Origin: Ornithoclostridium sp944380285
GTDB lineage: Bacteria > Bacillota > Clostridia > Christensenellales > UBA3700
NCBI GenBank assembly: GCA_963931165.1
Contig: OZ006985.1
Span: 930,001 to 994,000 of the forward strand
Direction: 5' to 3'
DNA: 64,000 bases
Positions within the stretch are counted from its first letter, which is position 1; every line of letters starts with the position of its first letter. The position numbers and the translations under genes are program-made. The notes beneath the pieces were generated by a model. It had not been told where the DNA came from, did no database searches, and saw only the letters and a program-made list of their open reading frames with translations. Of the stretch, positions 10,372-19,329 are shown one piece after another.

Positions 10372-11586
10372 ATGAAGGAAATCACGGGAGGCGTGTGCGC
10401 GCCGCAGGGCTTCAAAGCCGCGGGCGTGCATTGCGGGATCAGAAAGAACAAAAGCAAGCGCGACCTCGCGCTCATCGTCAGCGACCGCCGCGCGGCGGCT
10501 GCCGGCGTCTATACGCGCAACAAGGTCAAGGGCGCGCCTATCGCAGTCACCAAGGCGCATATCGCCGACGGTTACGCGCGTGCGATAGTCTGCAACAGCG
10601 GCAACGCCAATACCTGCAACGCCGACGGCGTGCAAAAGGCGGAGCAAATGTGCCGCCTCGTCATGCGCGATTCGGGCATTGACGAGAACGACGTCATCGT
10701 CGCTTCGACAGGCGTGATCGGGCAGATCCTGCCCATCGAGCCCATCGACGCAGCGATGCCCGCGCTGGTCAAAGCGCTCAAAGCGGACGGCAGTTCGGAC
10801 GCCGCCGAGGCGATCATGACCACAGATACGGTGAAAAAGGAGTTCGCCTGCGAGTTCGAACTTGGCGGCAAGACCTGCCGCATAGGCGCGATCGCCAAGG
10901 GCAGCGGCATGATCCATCCCAATATGGCGACGCTGCTTTGTTTTGTCACTTCCGACGCCGCGATCGTGCCCGAGATGCTCGCAGAGGCGCTCAAAGAGGT
11001 CATCGACGACACTCTCAACATGGTCAGTATCGACGGCGACAGCTCGACCAACGACATGGCGATGATCGTCGCCAACGGCGCGGCGGAAAATGCGCCCATC
11101 GAGGCGAAGGGAGCCGATTACGAGACGTTCAAGACGGCGCTGCTTGCGGTGATGACGCGCGTGTCGCGTGCGATCGCAAAGGACGGCGAGGGCGCGACGA
11201 GGCTGGTCGAGTGCAAGGTGCAAGGCGGCGCGGACGTCAAGTCCGCAAAGGCGATCGCCAAGAGCGTCGTATGCAGTTCGCTGCTCAAAGCCGCGATGTT
11301 TGCCGCGGACGCCAATTGGGGACGCATATTGTGCGCGATCGGCTATGCCGACGCCGTCTGCGACATCACCAAGGTGGGCGTCAAATTGTGTTCGCGCGCC
11401 GGCTCGGTCACCGTCTGCGAGGGCGGCAACGGCGTGGAATTTTCGGAGGACGAGGCAAAGAAAGTGCTGTCCGAAGACGAGGTCACGATCGACGTGACAT
11501 GCGGCGACGGCGGTGCGTCGGCGACCGCGTGGGGATGCGACCTCACCTATGACTATGTCAAGATAAACGCAGATTACAGGACGTAA
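10372..11586 (+). CDS. argJ: ornithine acetyltransferase / N-acetylglutamate synthase
   Basis: Transfers acetyl from N-acetylornithine to glutamate, recycling the acetyl group; bifunctional members also acetylate glutamate from acetyl-CoA. It is made as a 404-residue precursor that self-cleaves into alpha and beta chains. The cleavage and nucleophile segment KGSGMIHPNMATLL is at 176-189, with Thr187 as the expected nucleophile. Because ArgJ closes the cycle, no argE is needed and none is seen here. Whether this copy also has synthase activity cannot be judged from sequence alone; a GNAT protein at the end of the operon could do that job instead. Confidence 0.96.
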   Translation: MKEITGGVCAPQGFKAAGVHCGIRKNKSKRDLALIVSDRRAAAAGVYTRNKVKGAPIAVTKAHIADGYARAIVCNSGNANTCNADGVQKAEQMCRLVMRDSGIDENDVIVASTGVIGQILPIEPIDAAMPALVKALKADGSSDAAEAIMTTDTVKKEFACEFELGGKTCRIGAIAKGSGMIHPNMATLLCFVTSDAAIVPEMLAEALKEVIDDTLNMVSIDGDSSTNDMAMIVANGAAENAPIEAKGADYETFKTALLAVMTRVSRAIAKDGEGATRLVECKVQGGADVKSAKAIAKSVVCSSLLKAAMFAADANWGRILCAIGYADAVCDITKVGVKLCSRAGSVTVCEGGNGVEFSEDEAKKVLSEDEVTIDVTCGDGGASATAWGCDLTYDYVKINADYRT

Positions 11587-11588
11587 AC

Positions 11589-12440
11589 ATGGATATCGCA
11601 AGCAAGGCGCGCGTGCTCAGCGACGCGCTGCCCAACATCAGGAAATACAACGGCAAGGTCGTCGTCATCAAGTACGGCGGCAACGCGATGCTCGGCGACG
11701 AGCTCAAACACGCGGTGATGAGCGACATAGTCATGCTGTCGCTGATCGGCGTCAAGGTCGTGCTCGTCCACGGCGGAGGGCCCGAGATCTCGGAGATGCT
11801 CAAACGCGTCGGCAAAAAGTCGGAGTTCGTCGGCGGACTGCGCTATACCGACGGCGAGACCGCCGAGATCGTGCAGATGGTCCTTGCCGGAAAGATCAAC
11901 AAAAACCTCGTGATGATGCTTGGCGAAAGCGGAGGCAAGGCGCTCGGGCTGTCCGGGATAGACGGCGGCATGCTCAAATGCGAAAAGCATAAGGGCGAGG
12001 TGGATCTGGGCTTTGTCGGCGACGTCGTCGACGTAGACGCCGGTCCCATCGAGGACGCGCTCGCAGGCGGATATATCCCCGTCGTCGCGACAGTGGGCAC
12101 GGACGGCGAAGGCAACGTCTACAACGTCAACGCCGACACCGCAGCGGCGCGTATCGCGGCGGCAATGGGCGCGGAAAACCTCGTGCTGATGACCGACATT
12201 CGCGGGCTGTTGATGGACAAGGACGACGAGGATACCCTGATCGGCGAAGTGTACGTCTCGGACGTCCCCTCGCTCAAACGCAAGGGCATCATAAGCGGCG
12301 GCATGATCCCCAAGGTCGACTGCTGCGTCGAGGCGGTGCGCCGCGGCGTCAAACAGTCCATCATCATCGACGGGCGCATACCGCACTCCATTCTCATCGA
12401 GATGCTGACCAACGAGGGCGTCGGCACACTGTTCAAGTGA
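11589..12440 (+). CDS. argB: acetylglutamate kinase
   Basis: Phosphorylates N-acetylglutamate with ATP, usually the committed and arginine-inhibited step. It has 283 residues with the amino-acid-kinase motifs VVIKYGGNAM (18-27, phosphate-binding Lys-Gly-Gly) and VHGGGPEIS, and the late YNVNADTAA block. The N-terminus begins with a short helix (MDIASKARVLSDALPNIRKY), as in hexameric, arginine-inhibited forms; feedback inhibition is therefore likely but inferred. It starts two bases after argJ. Confidence 0.96.
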   Translation: MDIASKARVLSDALPNIRKYNGKVVVIKYGGNAMLGDELKHAVMSDIVMLSLIGVKVVLVHGGGPEISEMLKRVGKKSEFVGGLRYTDGETAEIVQMVLAGKINKNLVMMLGESGGKALGLSGIDGGMLKCEKHKGEVDLGFVGDVVDVDAGPIEDALAGGYIPVVATVGTDGEGNVYNVNADTAAARIAAAMGAENLVLMTDIRGLLMDKDDEDTLIGEVYVSDVPSLKRKGIISGGMIPKVDCCVEAVRRGVKQSIIIDGRIPHSILIEMLTNEGVGTLFK

Positions 12441-12441
12441 T

Positions 12442-13605
12442 ATGAAAGACATCAAATCGACCGACAGGCAATATGTGATGAACACCTATGCGCGCTTCGA
12501 CCTGCTGATCGAAAGCGGCAAGGGCGCGATCTGCCGCGACGAAAAGGGGAACGAATATGTCGACTTTACGTCGGGCATAGGGGTCAATTGCCTCGGGTGG
12601 TGCGACGACGAATGGGCGGACGCGGTGTCCGCGCAGGCGCACAAACTCAATCACACCTCCAACCTCTACTATACCGAACCGTGTGCGCTCCTCGCGCAAA
12701 AGCTGTGCGCGCGCACCGGCTACGCCAAAGTGTTCTTCGGCAACTCGGGCGCGGAGGCGAACGAGGGCGCGATCAAGCTCGCGCGCAAATACTCATACGA
12801 CAAGTACGGCGACGGCAGGTCCAAGGTCGTCACCCTCGTCAACTCCTTCCACGGCAGGACGATAAGCACTCTGTCCGCGACCGGACAGGACGGTTACCAT
12901 AAATGGTTCTTCCCGTTCACCGGCGGCTTCGAGTATGTGCCCGCAGGCGACCTCTACGCGCTCTCAAACGCGCTTGAAGGCGCGTGCGCGCTCGTCGTCG
13001 AGTTCGTGCAAGGAGAGGGCGGCGTCGTCGCTCTGGACGCGAATTTCGTCGCCGAGGCGTACGAGATGTGCCGCGCGCGCGACGTGCTGTTCGTCGCCGA
13101 CGAGGTGCAGACGGGCATGGGCAGGACGGGCAAGCTGCTCGCGTCGCAGCACTTCGGCATTCTGCCCGACATCACCACGCTCGCGAAGGGCCTCGGGGGC
13201 GGCTTGCCGATCGGCGCGGTGCTCGCCGGCGAAAAGGTCGCGAATACGCTCGGCGCCGGTATGCACGGCAGTACGTTCGGCGGCAATCCCGTCGTCTGCG
13301 CCGGTGCGAACGTCGTCGTCGACAGGCTGGACGACAAACTGCTCGCCGTTGTGGCGCGCAAGGGAGAATATATCCGCTCAAGGCTGGACGGCTGTCCCGG
13401 AGTCAAGGCGGTGAGCGGGCTCGGGATGATGGTCGGCATCTTGCCCGAGACCAAAAAGGCGGCGGACATCGCGAAACAGGCGCTCGCAAAGGGGCTGCTC
13501 GTGCTGACCGCAAAGGACAGAGTGAGGCTGCTGCCCCCGCTGACGATCGACGACGCCGCGCTCGAAAAGGGCATGGATATCTTGACTTCGATACTCAAAG
13601 ACTGA
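12442..13605 (+). CDS. argD: acetylornithine aminotransferase
   Basis: PLP-dependent, class-III transaminase making N-acetylornithine from the semialdehyde and glutamate. It has 387 residues. Landmarks are FGNSGAEANEGAIKLAR (PLP phosphate site), ADEVQTGMGRTG (PLP-ring Asp) and TLAKGLGGGLPIG with the Schiff-base Lys. It starts one base after the argB stop. Some ArgD enzymes also serve lysine synthesis (DapC); this cannot be separated by sequence. Confidence 0.96.
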   Translation: MKDIKSTDRQYVMNTYARFDLLIESGKGAICRDEKGNEYVDFTSGIGVNCLGWCDDEWADAVSAQAHKLNHTSNLYYTEPCALLAQKLCARTGYAKVFFGNSGAEANEGAIKLARKYSYDKYGDGRSKVVTLVNSFHGRTISTLSATGQDGYHKWFFPFTGGFEYVPAGDLYALSNALEGACALVVEFVQGEGGVVALDANFVAEAYEMCRARDVLFVADEVQTGMGRTGKLLASQHFGILPDITTLAKGLGGGLPIGAVLAGEKVANTLGAGMHGSTFGGNPVVCAGANVVVDRLDDKLLAVVARKGEYIRSRLDGCPGVKAVSGLGMMVGILPETKKAADIAKQALAKGLLVLTAKDRVRLLPPLTIDDAALEKGMDILTSILKD

Positions 13606-13614
13606 GGTGAAAAT

Positions 13615-14520
13615 ATGAAACATCTGCTCAAAATGGCGGACCTTGACGGCAAGGACATCATGTCCATCCTCAACCTCGCCGATCAACTCAAATACGAAAA
13701 ACAGCACAACATCACCCACCATGTGCTCGCCGGCAAGACGCTCGGCATGATCTTCCAAAAGGCGTCGACGCGCACGCGCGTGTCCTTTGAAGTGGGAATG
13801 TATCAGCTGGGCGGAGAGGCGCTCTTCCTCTCGTCGTCCGACTTGCAGATCGGCAGAGGCGAGCCGATCAAGGATACCGCACGCGTGCTTTCGCGCTATC
13901 TCGACGGCATCATGATCCGCACCTTCAAGCAGAGCGACCCCGAAGACCTCGCCAAATACGGCAGCATCCCCATCATCAACGGCTTGACCGACTATGCGCA
14001 CCCCTGCCAAGTCCTCGCCGACCTGATGACGATACGCGAACAAAAGGGCGCGTTCGACTCGCTCAAATTCTGTTATGTCGGCGACGGCAACAATATGGCG
14101 AACTCGCTGATCGTCGGCTGCCTGACAATGGGCATGCAGGTGTCTGTCGCCTGCCCCGACGGCTATCACCCCGACAAGACGGTGCTCGACTTTGCCGCCA
14201 AGTACGGCGACAAATTCAAGCTGACCGCGTCGCCCAAAGAGGCGGCGGAGGACGCGGACGTAGTCTATACCGACGTCTGGGCGTCGATGGGTCAGGAAAA
14301 AGAGGCGGAGATCCGCCGCAAGGCGTTCGCCGGCTATTGCGTGGACGGCGAGCTGATGAAGTGCGCCAAGGGCGACGCGATGGTGCTGCACTGCCTGCCG
14401 GCGCACAGGGGAGAGGAGATCTCGGACGAGGTCATCGAGTCCCACCCCGAGATCTTCGACGAGGCGGAGAACAGACTGCACGCCCAAAAGGCGGTGCTGG
14501 TCAAATTGCTCGCGCAATGA
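13615..14520 (+). CDS. argF: ornithine carbamoyltransferase
   Basis: Forms citrulline from ornithine and carbamoyl phosphate. It has 301 residues. Carbamoyl-phosphate motif STRTR is at 51-55; HPCQVLADL and the ornithine loop HCLPAHRG are present. It has its own ribosome binding site (GAGGTGAAA) nine bases after argD. No carAB is nearby, so carbamoyl phosphate must come from elsewhere in the genome. The biosynthetic role is assigned from the operon; no arginine-deiminase genes accompany it. Confidence 0.95.
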   Translation: MKHLLKMADLDGKDIMSILNLADQLKYEKQHNITHHVLAGKTLGMIFQKASTRTRVSFEVGMYQLGGEALFLSSSDLQIGRGEPIKDTARVLSRYLDGIMIRTFKQSDPEDLAKYGSIPIINGLTDYAHPCQVLADLMTIREQKGAFDSLKFCYVGDGNNMANSLIVGCLTMGMQVSVACPDGYHPDKTVLDFAAKYGDKFKLTASPKEAAEDADVVYTDVWASMGQEKEAEIRRKAFAGYCVDGELMKCAKGDAMVLHCLPAHRGEEISDEVIESHPEIFDEAENRLHAQKAVLVKLLAQ

Positions 14521-15188
14521 AAGAGAATGTGAACTTCGAGGTCGTCAAACTGACCGGCGGAGATTACGAAGAGGAGCACGCCTTCCTGACAAGAAGCAGG
14601 AAGGCGTTGCGCCGCAAAACGTTCTTTTATCCCTATACCGACGAACAGCTCAAAGCGGTGATGGAAGGCGGCGAGGCGTTCGGCGTGCGCGACCGAGGTA
14701 GGCTGGTCGGCACGTTCAACATCGACCTCGACGAGGAGTATGCAAAAGAACTGGCAGCCGGCATCCGCAAAAGTACGAACGGCGCGGTCGACGTCGACGC
14801 CTGCTATGAGGCGAGCGGGCTGATGGTCGACGGCGCATATCGCGGAAAAGGGCTGGGAAAAACCTTGATGAAGGCGGTCACGGAGAGGGCGAACGAGCTC
14901 AAAATCGACCTGTGCGGAGTCGTCCATATCGAGAATCTTGCCAGCCTCAACACCTTTTTGGGGCAAAATTTCGTCGTCGCGGGGCTGTTTGAGCTAAATT
15001 TTAGGTATATTTTCCTGTATTTGTTGAAAAAATTCGAAAAATCCTTTGAATTTGCTCAAGAATGTGATAGAATAAATGTAAGGAAATCGGACGCCGTCAA
15101 ACAGGCGCTCGCGCAGGGGATGCTCGGCACGGCGCTGGACGGGGACGAGATCGTCTTTTCGAGACTAAGCCGGAAGGGCTTAAAATAA
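14517..15188 (+). CDS. GNAT-family acetyltransferase, last gene of the arginine operon
   Basis: A 223-residue protein. The acetyl-CoA pyrophosphate-loop signature (R/Q-x-x-G-x-G/A) appears as AYRGKGLGKTLM around residue 103, with the usual following helix and HIENLASLNTFL strand-helix. It overlaps argF by four bases (ATGA), so it is part of the arginine operon. Position suggests a link to arginine, possibly an ArgA-like glutamate acetyltransferase priming the cycle, but the sequence gives no direct proof. Its last 60 codons are AT-rich and contain the likely HU promoter, so coding and regulatory constraints overlap there. Confidence 0.8.
   Translation: MKENVNFEVVKLTGGDYEEEHAFLTRSRKALRRKTFFYPYTDEQLKAVMEGGEAFGVRDRGRLVGTFNIDLDEEYAKELAAGIRKSTNGAVDVDACYEASGLMVDGAYRGKGLGKTLMKAVTERANELKIDLCGVVHIENLASLNTFLGQNFVVAGLFELNFRYIFLYLLKKFEKSFEFAQECDRINVRKSDAVKQALAQGMLGTALDGDEIVFSRLSRKGLK
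15046..15073 (+). promoter_or_regulatory. promoter of the HU gene inside the GNAT gene
   Basis: TTGAAT at 15046-15051 and TAGAAT at 15068-15073, spacer 16, inside the AT-rich 3' end of the upstream coding region. The resulting leader would be about 140 bases. Confidence 0.45.
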
Positions 15189-15221
15189 AGCAATAGGGCA
15201 TGTGCCCGAGGAGGAAATGTT

Positions 15222-15491
15222 ATGAACAAGAGCGAATTGATCGCTGCAGTCGCCGAGAAAGCCGGCGTTGCCAAGAGTGTTGCGGATGCTACCGTCAACG
15301 CGATGATCGATGCGGTTGCCGGCGCACTCAAGGCGGGCGACAAGGTTGCTATCGCGGGCTTCGGTAACTTCGAGGTCAAGGAGAGAGCCGCCAGAGAGGG
15401 CCGCAATCCCGCTACCGGCGAGGCTATCACCATCGCTGCGAGCAAGACGGTCGCCTTCAAGGCGAGCAAGGCTCTTAAAGAGAGCGTCTGA
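15222..15491 (+). CDS. hup: HU-type DNA-binding protein
   Basis: An 89-residue histone-like protein that bends and compacts DNA as a dimer. It begins MNKSELIAAVAEKAG, the classic helical dimerisation start, and has the GFGNFEVKERAAREGRNP segment leading into the flexible DNA-binding arm (NPATGEAITI), closing with VAFKASKALKESV. It has a strong ribosome binding site (GGAGGAAATGTT) and a perfect terminator. It is single-gene, as is common for HU. Confidence 0.96.
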   Translation: MNKSELIAAVAEKAGVAKSVADATVNAMIDAVAGALKAGDKVAIAGFGNFEVKERAAREGRNPATGEAITIAASKTVAFKASKALKESV

Positions 15492-15507
15492 GTTTGTAAC
15501 AAACACG

Positions 15508-15540
15508 AAAAAAGGACCGAGTGAGCTCGGTCCTTTTTTC
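15508..15540 (+). terminator. intrinsic terminator after the HU gene
   Basis: GGACCGAG (15514-15521) pairs with CTCGGTCC (15526-15533) around TGAG, flanked by A and T tracts. The A-tract upstream could also let it work on the minus strand. Confidence 0.92.
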
Positions 15541-15824
15541 ATTGTTGAGACGCGGCGCGTCGCCAAATTCATTGTTGCAAATGCAACGTTTGTCGTTTTT
15601 GCACCACAATATATGGTGGTGAACTTTTTCAAAATTGTGCTCAAAAGGCGTTGCTTTTTGCGCGCGGCTGTGCTATCATAATAGTGCAATATACGAGAGC
15701 CGCGTGCGACTGACGGTTTGACATGGTTTACCATGGTGGAGTTCGCGGTGAGCAGGTCGACCGTCTGGGCAACAGAAAAATTTTTGCCGAGGCGGTATTT
15801 TATTGCTTCGGAAAGGAGATGTTT
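15541..15824 (+). promoter_or_regulatory. pflB control region with promoter and long leader
   Basis: TTGCTT (15651-15656) and TATCAT (15674-15679), spacer 17, predict a start near 15686 and a leader of about 140 bases. Palindromes lie on both sides: CACCAC (15602-15607) with GTGGTG (15616-15621) upstream, and CATGGT with ACCATG (15723-15736) in the leader. These could be regulator sites for anaerobic or redox control, but I cannot match them to a named regulator. No other gene is seen in this 330-base gap. Confidence 0.5.
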
Positions 15825-18050
15825 ATGAGAGAAGAATGGCAGGGCTTCCGCGAGGGCAAGTGGTGCGACTCGATCGACGTCAGAGACTTCATTGTCTCCA
15901 ACTACACCCCCTACGACGGAGACGCGGCGTTCCTCAAAGGAGCGACCGAAAGGACAAAGAAAATTTCCGCCAAACTCAACGCTTTGCTCGTCGAGGAGGC
16001 GAAAAAGGGCGTGCTCGACGTCGACACCGAAAACGTGTCGTCCATCCTGACCTACGCCCCCGGCTATGTCGACAAGGACCTCGACATCATCGTCGGCCTG
16101 CAGACGGACGCGCCGCTCAAGAGAGCGGTCAATCCCTTCGCCGGCATCAGGATGTGCGAGAAGGCGTGCGACGCGTACGGCTACAAGATGTCCGACAAGG
16201 TCAGGACGGAGTTCAAATATCGCACGACGCACAACGACGGCGTGTTCAGGGTCTACACCGAGGAGATGCGCGCCGCGCGTCACGTCGGCGTGATCACCGG
16301 TCTGCCCGACGCCTATGCCCGCGGCAGGATCATAGGCGACTACCGCCGCATCGCGCTGTACGGCATGGACTATCTGATCGAGTGCAAAAAGCGCGACAAG
16401 CGCGAATACGGCATGAAGGACATGAGCGAGGAGAACATCCGCCAGCTCGAAGAACTGTCCAAACAGCTCGACTTCATGGAACAGCTCAAGACGATGGCGG
16501 CGCAGTACGGCTGCGATATCTCCCGCCCGGCGCGCAACGCCAAAGAGGCGGTGCAGTGGCTGTACTTCGGCTATCTCGGCGCGGTCAAGGAACAGAACGG
16601 CGCGGCAAATTCCATAGGCAGGATCACGACTTTCCTCGACATCTACTTTGAGAGAGACATCAAGGCGGGGCTTTTGGACGAGTCCGCCGCGCAGGAGATC
16701 ATCGACGACCTCGTCGTCAAATTGCGCCTTGTGCGCCACCTGCGCACGCCCGAGTACAACGACCTGTTCGCCGGCGATCCGACATGGGTGACGACGTCCG
16801 AGGGCGGCGTCTGCGAGGACGGCAGATCGATGGTCACCAAGACGTCTTTCCGCATCCTTCAAACGCTCTACAACCTCGGCAGCAGCGCCGAGCCCAACAT
16901 CACCATTCTGTGGGCTCAGAGCCTGCCGCAGGGCTTCAAGGACTTCTGCGCGAAGGTCTCGATCGACACCGACTCCATTCAATACGAGAACGACGACGTC
17001 ATGCGCCCGATCTACGGCGACGACTATGCGATCGCTTGCTGCGTCTCCGCGATGAGAGTGGGTAAGCAGATGCAGTTCTTCGGCGCGAGATGCAACCTCG
17101 CCAAAGTCCTCCTGATGGCGCTCAACGGCGGCAAGGACGAGATCTACGGCATCCAGGTCGCGCCCGAAGGTCCCGTGTTCGACGAGGGCGTGCTCGACTA
17201 CCACAAAGTGCTCGAAGCGTACAAGCAATATATGAGCTGGATGGCAAAGCTGTATGTCAACACGCTCAACGTCATCCACTATATGCACGACAAATATGCG
17301 TACGAGCGCCTGATGATGAGCCTCCACGACACAGACGTCGACAGGCTGATGGCGTTCGGCATCTGCGGGCTCAGCGTGCTCGCGGACAGCCTCAGCGCGA
17401 TCAAATACGCCAAGGTCACCGCGATCAAGGACGAGAGGGGATTGATCACCGACTTCAAGACGGAGGGCGACTTCCCCAAATACGGCAACGACGACGACAG
17501 GGTCGACAGCATCGCGGAGTGGATCGTCGAGAGCTTCTTCGAAGAGCTCAAAAAGACGCCGACCTATCGCCATGCAAAGCACACGCTGTCCATTTTGACG
17601 ATCACATCCAACGTCGTCTACGGCAAGAAGACGGGCTCTACGCCCGACGGCCGTAAGCGCGGCGAGCCGTTCGCTCCCGGCGCAAACCCGATGCACGGCA
17701 GAGACTGCGAGGGCGCGCTCGCGTCCCTCAACTCGGTCGCAAAGCTGCCGTACAGCTGCTGCCGCGACGGCATCTCCAACACCTTCTCGATCACGCCCGA
17801 CACCCTCGGCGAGAACGAGGACGACAGAGTGAGCAAGCTGACCGCGATGCTGGACGGCTACTTCATCCAAGACGCGCACCACCTCAACGTCAACGTGCTC
17901 AACAGACAAAAGCTCATCGACGCGATGAACGACCCGACGCTCTATCCCAACCTGACGATCAGAGTGAGCGGCTATGCGGTCAACTTCAACAAGCTGAACA
18001 AGAATCAGCAGCAGGAAGTCATCAACCGCACCTTCCACGAAAAGTTCTGA
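15825..18050 (+). CDS. pflB: pyruvate formate-lyase
   Basis: Glycyl-radical enzyme converting pyruvate and CoA to acetyl-CoA and formate under strict anaerobiosis. It has 741 residues, full length. The paired active-site cysteines are Cys405-Cys406 in IACCVSAMR, and the radical Gly716 is in RVSGYAV near the C-terminus. The start ATG is chosen for AAAGGAG seven bases upstream; the frame is open further upstream but without a start signal. It is followed immediately by its activase. The product acetyl-CoA can feed the pta-ackA pair at 55.7 kb for ATP. Confidence 0.97.
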   Translation: MREEWQGFREGKWCDSIDVRDFIVSNYTPYDGDAAFLKGATERTKKISAKLNALLVEEAKKGVLDVDTENVSSILTYAPGYVDKDLDIIVGLQTDAPLKRAVNPFAGIRMCEKACDAYGYKMSDKVRTEFKYRTTHNDGVFRVYTEEMRAARHVGVITGLPDAYARGRIIGDYRRIALYGMDYLIECKKRDKREYGMKDMSEENIRQLEELSKQLDFMEQLKTMAAQYGCDISRPARNAKEAVQWLYFGYLGAVKEQNGAANSIGRITTFLDIYFERDIKAGLLDESAAQEIIDDLVVKLRLVRHLRTPEYNDLFAGDPTWVTTSEGGVCEDGRSMVTKTSFRILQTLYNLGSSAEPNITILWAQSLPQGFKDFCAKVSIDTDSIQYENDDVMRPIYGDDYAIACCVSAMRVGKQMQFFGARCNLAKVLLMALNGGKDEIYGIQVAPEGPVFDEGVLDYHKVLEAYKQYMSWMAKLYVNTLNVIHYMHDKYAYERLMMSLHDTDVDRLMAFGICGLSVLADSLSAIKYAKVTAIKDERGLITDFKTEGDFPKYGNDDDRVDSIAEWIVESFFEELKKTPTYRHAKHTLSILTITSNVVYGKKTGSTPDGRKRGEPFAPGANPMHGRDCEGALASLNSVAKLPYSCCRDGISNTFSITPDTLGENEDDRVSKLTAMLDGYFIQDAHHLNVNVLNRQKLIDAMNDPTLYPNLTIRVSGYAVNFNKLNKNQQQEVINRTFHEKF

Positions 18051-18784
18051 TGAACGGACCTCGCAGGGGCAACATCCATTCCGTCGAGAGCCTCGCCGCC
18101 CTCGACGGAAAGGGGATACGCTACGAGGTCTTTTTTATGGGCTGCCCCTTTCGCTGCGCCTATTGCCACAACCCCGACACTTGGGAGGGCGAAGGGACGA
18201 TGCATCCGACCGCGGACGAGCTTGCCGCCAAGATCGCGCGCTACAAGCCCTATTTCGGCAAGGAAGGCGGCGTGACGCTCAGCGGCGGTGAAGTCCTCAC
18301 CCAGAGCGAGTTTGCCTGCGAATTGACGGACAGACTGCACGAGAGGGGCATTGATGTCGCGCTGGACACCTGCGGCGGCGTGCCTCTCACCGACAGCGTG
18401 AGGCGCGCCCTCGCGTCTGCCGACATGGTCATCCTCGACCTCAAATTTTACGACGAAGAGGGCTATCGCAGATATTGCCGCGGCGACTTCCGCGCGGTGA
18501 TGAACACGCTCGACTTCCTCGAGGAGAGGGGAGCATGCGTCTGGCTCCGCACCGTCGTCGTTCCCGGGATCAACGACAGCGAGGAAGAGATCGAAAAGTA
18601 TGCGGCGATCGTCAAGCGGTACAAGTGCGTGAGGCGGTGGCAGCTGCTCGCGTTCCATACGATGGGGTTTTCGAAGTACGAAAGGATGGGGATCGACAAT
18701 CCCCTCAAAGATACGCCCGCGCTGTCAAAGGACAGGCTTGCGCAATTGCAGGAGTTCGCGGACAAATGCATAGGTGAGTTATGA
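18050..18784 (+). CDS. pflA: pyruvate formate-lyase activating enzyme
   Basis: Radical-SAM enzyme that installs the glycyl radical on PflB. It has 244 residues. The cluster motif CxxxCxxC is Cys32-Cys36-Cys39 in MGCPFRCAYCHNP, and GGV-TLSGGE gives the SAM-binding stretch. Its start shares one base with the pflB stop (TGATG), so it is translationally coupled. The next gene overlaps its end by four bases. Confidence 0.96.
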   Translation: MNGPRRGNIHSVESLAALDGKGIRYEVFFMGCPFRCAYCHNPDTWEGEGTMHPTADELAAKIARYKPYFGKEGGVTLSGGEVLTQSEFACELTDRLHERGIDVALDTCGGVPLTDSVRRALASADMVILDLKFYDEEGYRRYCRGDFRAVMNTLDFLEERGACVWLRTVVVPGINDSEEEIEKYAAIVKRYKCVRRWQLLAFHTMGFSKYERMGIDNPLKDTPALSKDRLAQLQEFADKCIGEL

Positions 18785-19242
18785 ACAGAAGACAAAAGGC
18801 ATACGACTATTTCAAAAAGGGCTACGGCTGCGCGCCGGCGGTGCTGATGGCGTTCGAGGACGTCCTTCCTCTCGACCGCGCTACGCTGGAGTCGGTCGCG
18901 GTGTCGTTCGGCTGCGGCTTCGGCTTTACGCGCAACCTCTGCGGCGCGGTATCGGCGATGGGCATGGTGCTGGGACTTGTCAGGAGGAGAGAGGACGGCA
19001 TGCCGATCGACAAGACGGAAGTGTACCGCGTGATCTCCGAACTCGACGGCAAGTTCAAGGCGCTCAACGGCGGCACGGACAATTGCCCCGAGCTGCTCAA
19101 AAAGGTCAAAGAATTGACGGAAGGATATGTCCCCGACGTGCCGTCGCCGGCAGCGGACGGCATAAGACCGTGCATAAAATATGTGCTCGATTCGGTCTCG
19201 CTGATCGAAGAGGAATTGAAAAAAGAGGGCTTGATCGACTGA
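18781..19242 (+). CDS. C_GCAxxG_C_C family probable redox protein
   Basis: A 153-residue protein with the spaced Cys/Gly pattern of the C_GCAxxG_C_C family: GYGCAPAVL (15-23), FGCGFGFTRNLCGAVSAMG (41-59), NCPELLKK and RPCIKYVL. Such proteins are thought to bind a cofactor or metal through these cysteines; function is unknown. Overlap with pflA by four bases places it in the pfl operon, so a role in anaerobic metabolism or in handling the oxygen-sensitive radical enzyme is a reasonable inference. Confidence 0.85.
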   Translation: MNRRQKAYDYFKKGYGCAPAVLMAFEDVLPLDRATLESVAVSFGCGFGFTRNLCGAVSAMGMVLGLVRRREDGMPIDKTEVYRVISELDGKFKALNGGTDNCPELLKKVKELTEGYVPDVPSPAADGIRPCIKYVLDSVSLIEEELKKEGLID

Positions 19243-19262
19243 AAAACGACGTGTATACGATC

Positions 19263-19293
19263 GCCGCGGGCAAAGACGCTCGCGGCATTTTTT
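19263..19293 (+). terminator. intrinsic terminator of the pfl operon
   Basis: GCCGCGGGC (19263-19271) pairs with GCTCGCGGC (19278-19286) with one G-U, loop AAAGAC, then ATTTTTT. Confidence 0.75.
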
Positions 19294-19329
19294 GGTGCCC
19301 GTGTGCGTTAACGCCTCTTTGTCGAGAAT

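Noticed and set aside
15686..15824. Known riboswitch class in the pflB leader
   Set aside because: I could not match any conserved riboswitch core; only short palindromes are seen.
15180..18038. A 952-codon minus-strand frame opposite pflB
   Set aside because: pflB with intact active-site motifs is on the plus strand; the antisense frame is a codon-bias shadow. The same applies to long minus frames opposite the transglutaminase lipoprotein (24531-27383) and smc (60790-63534).
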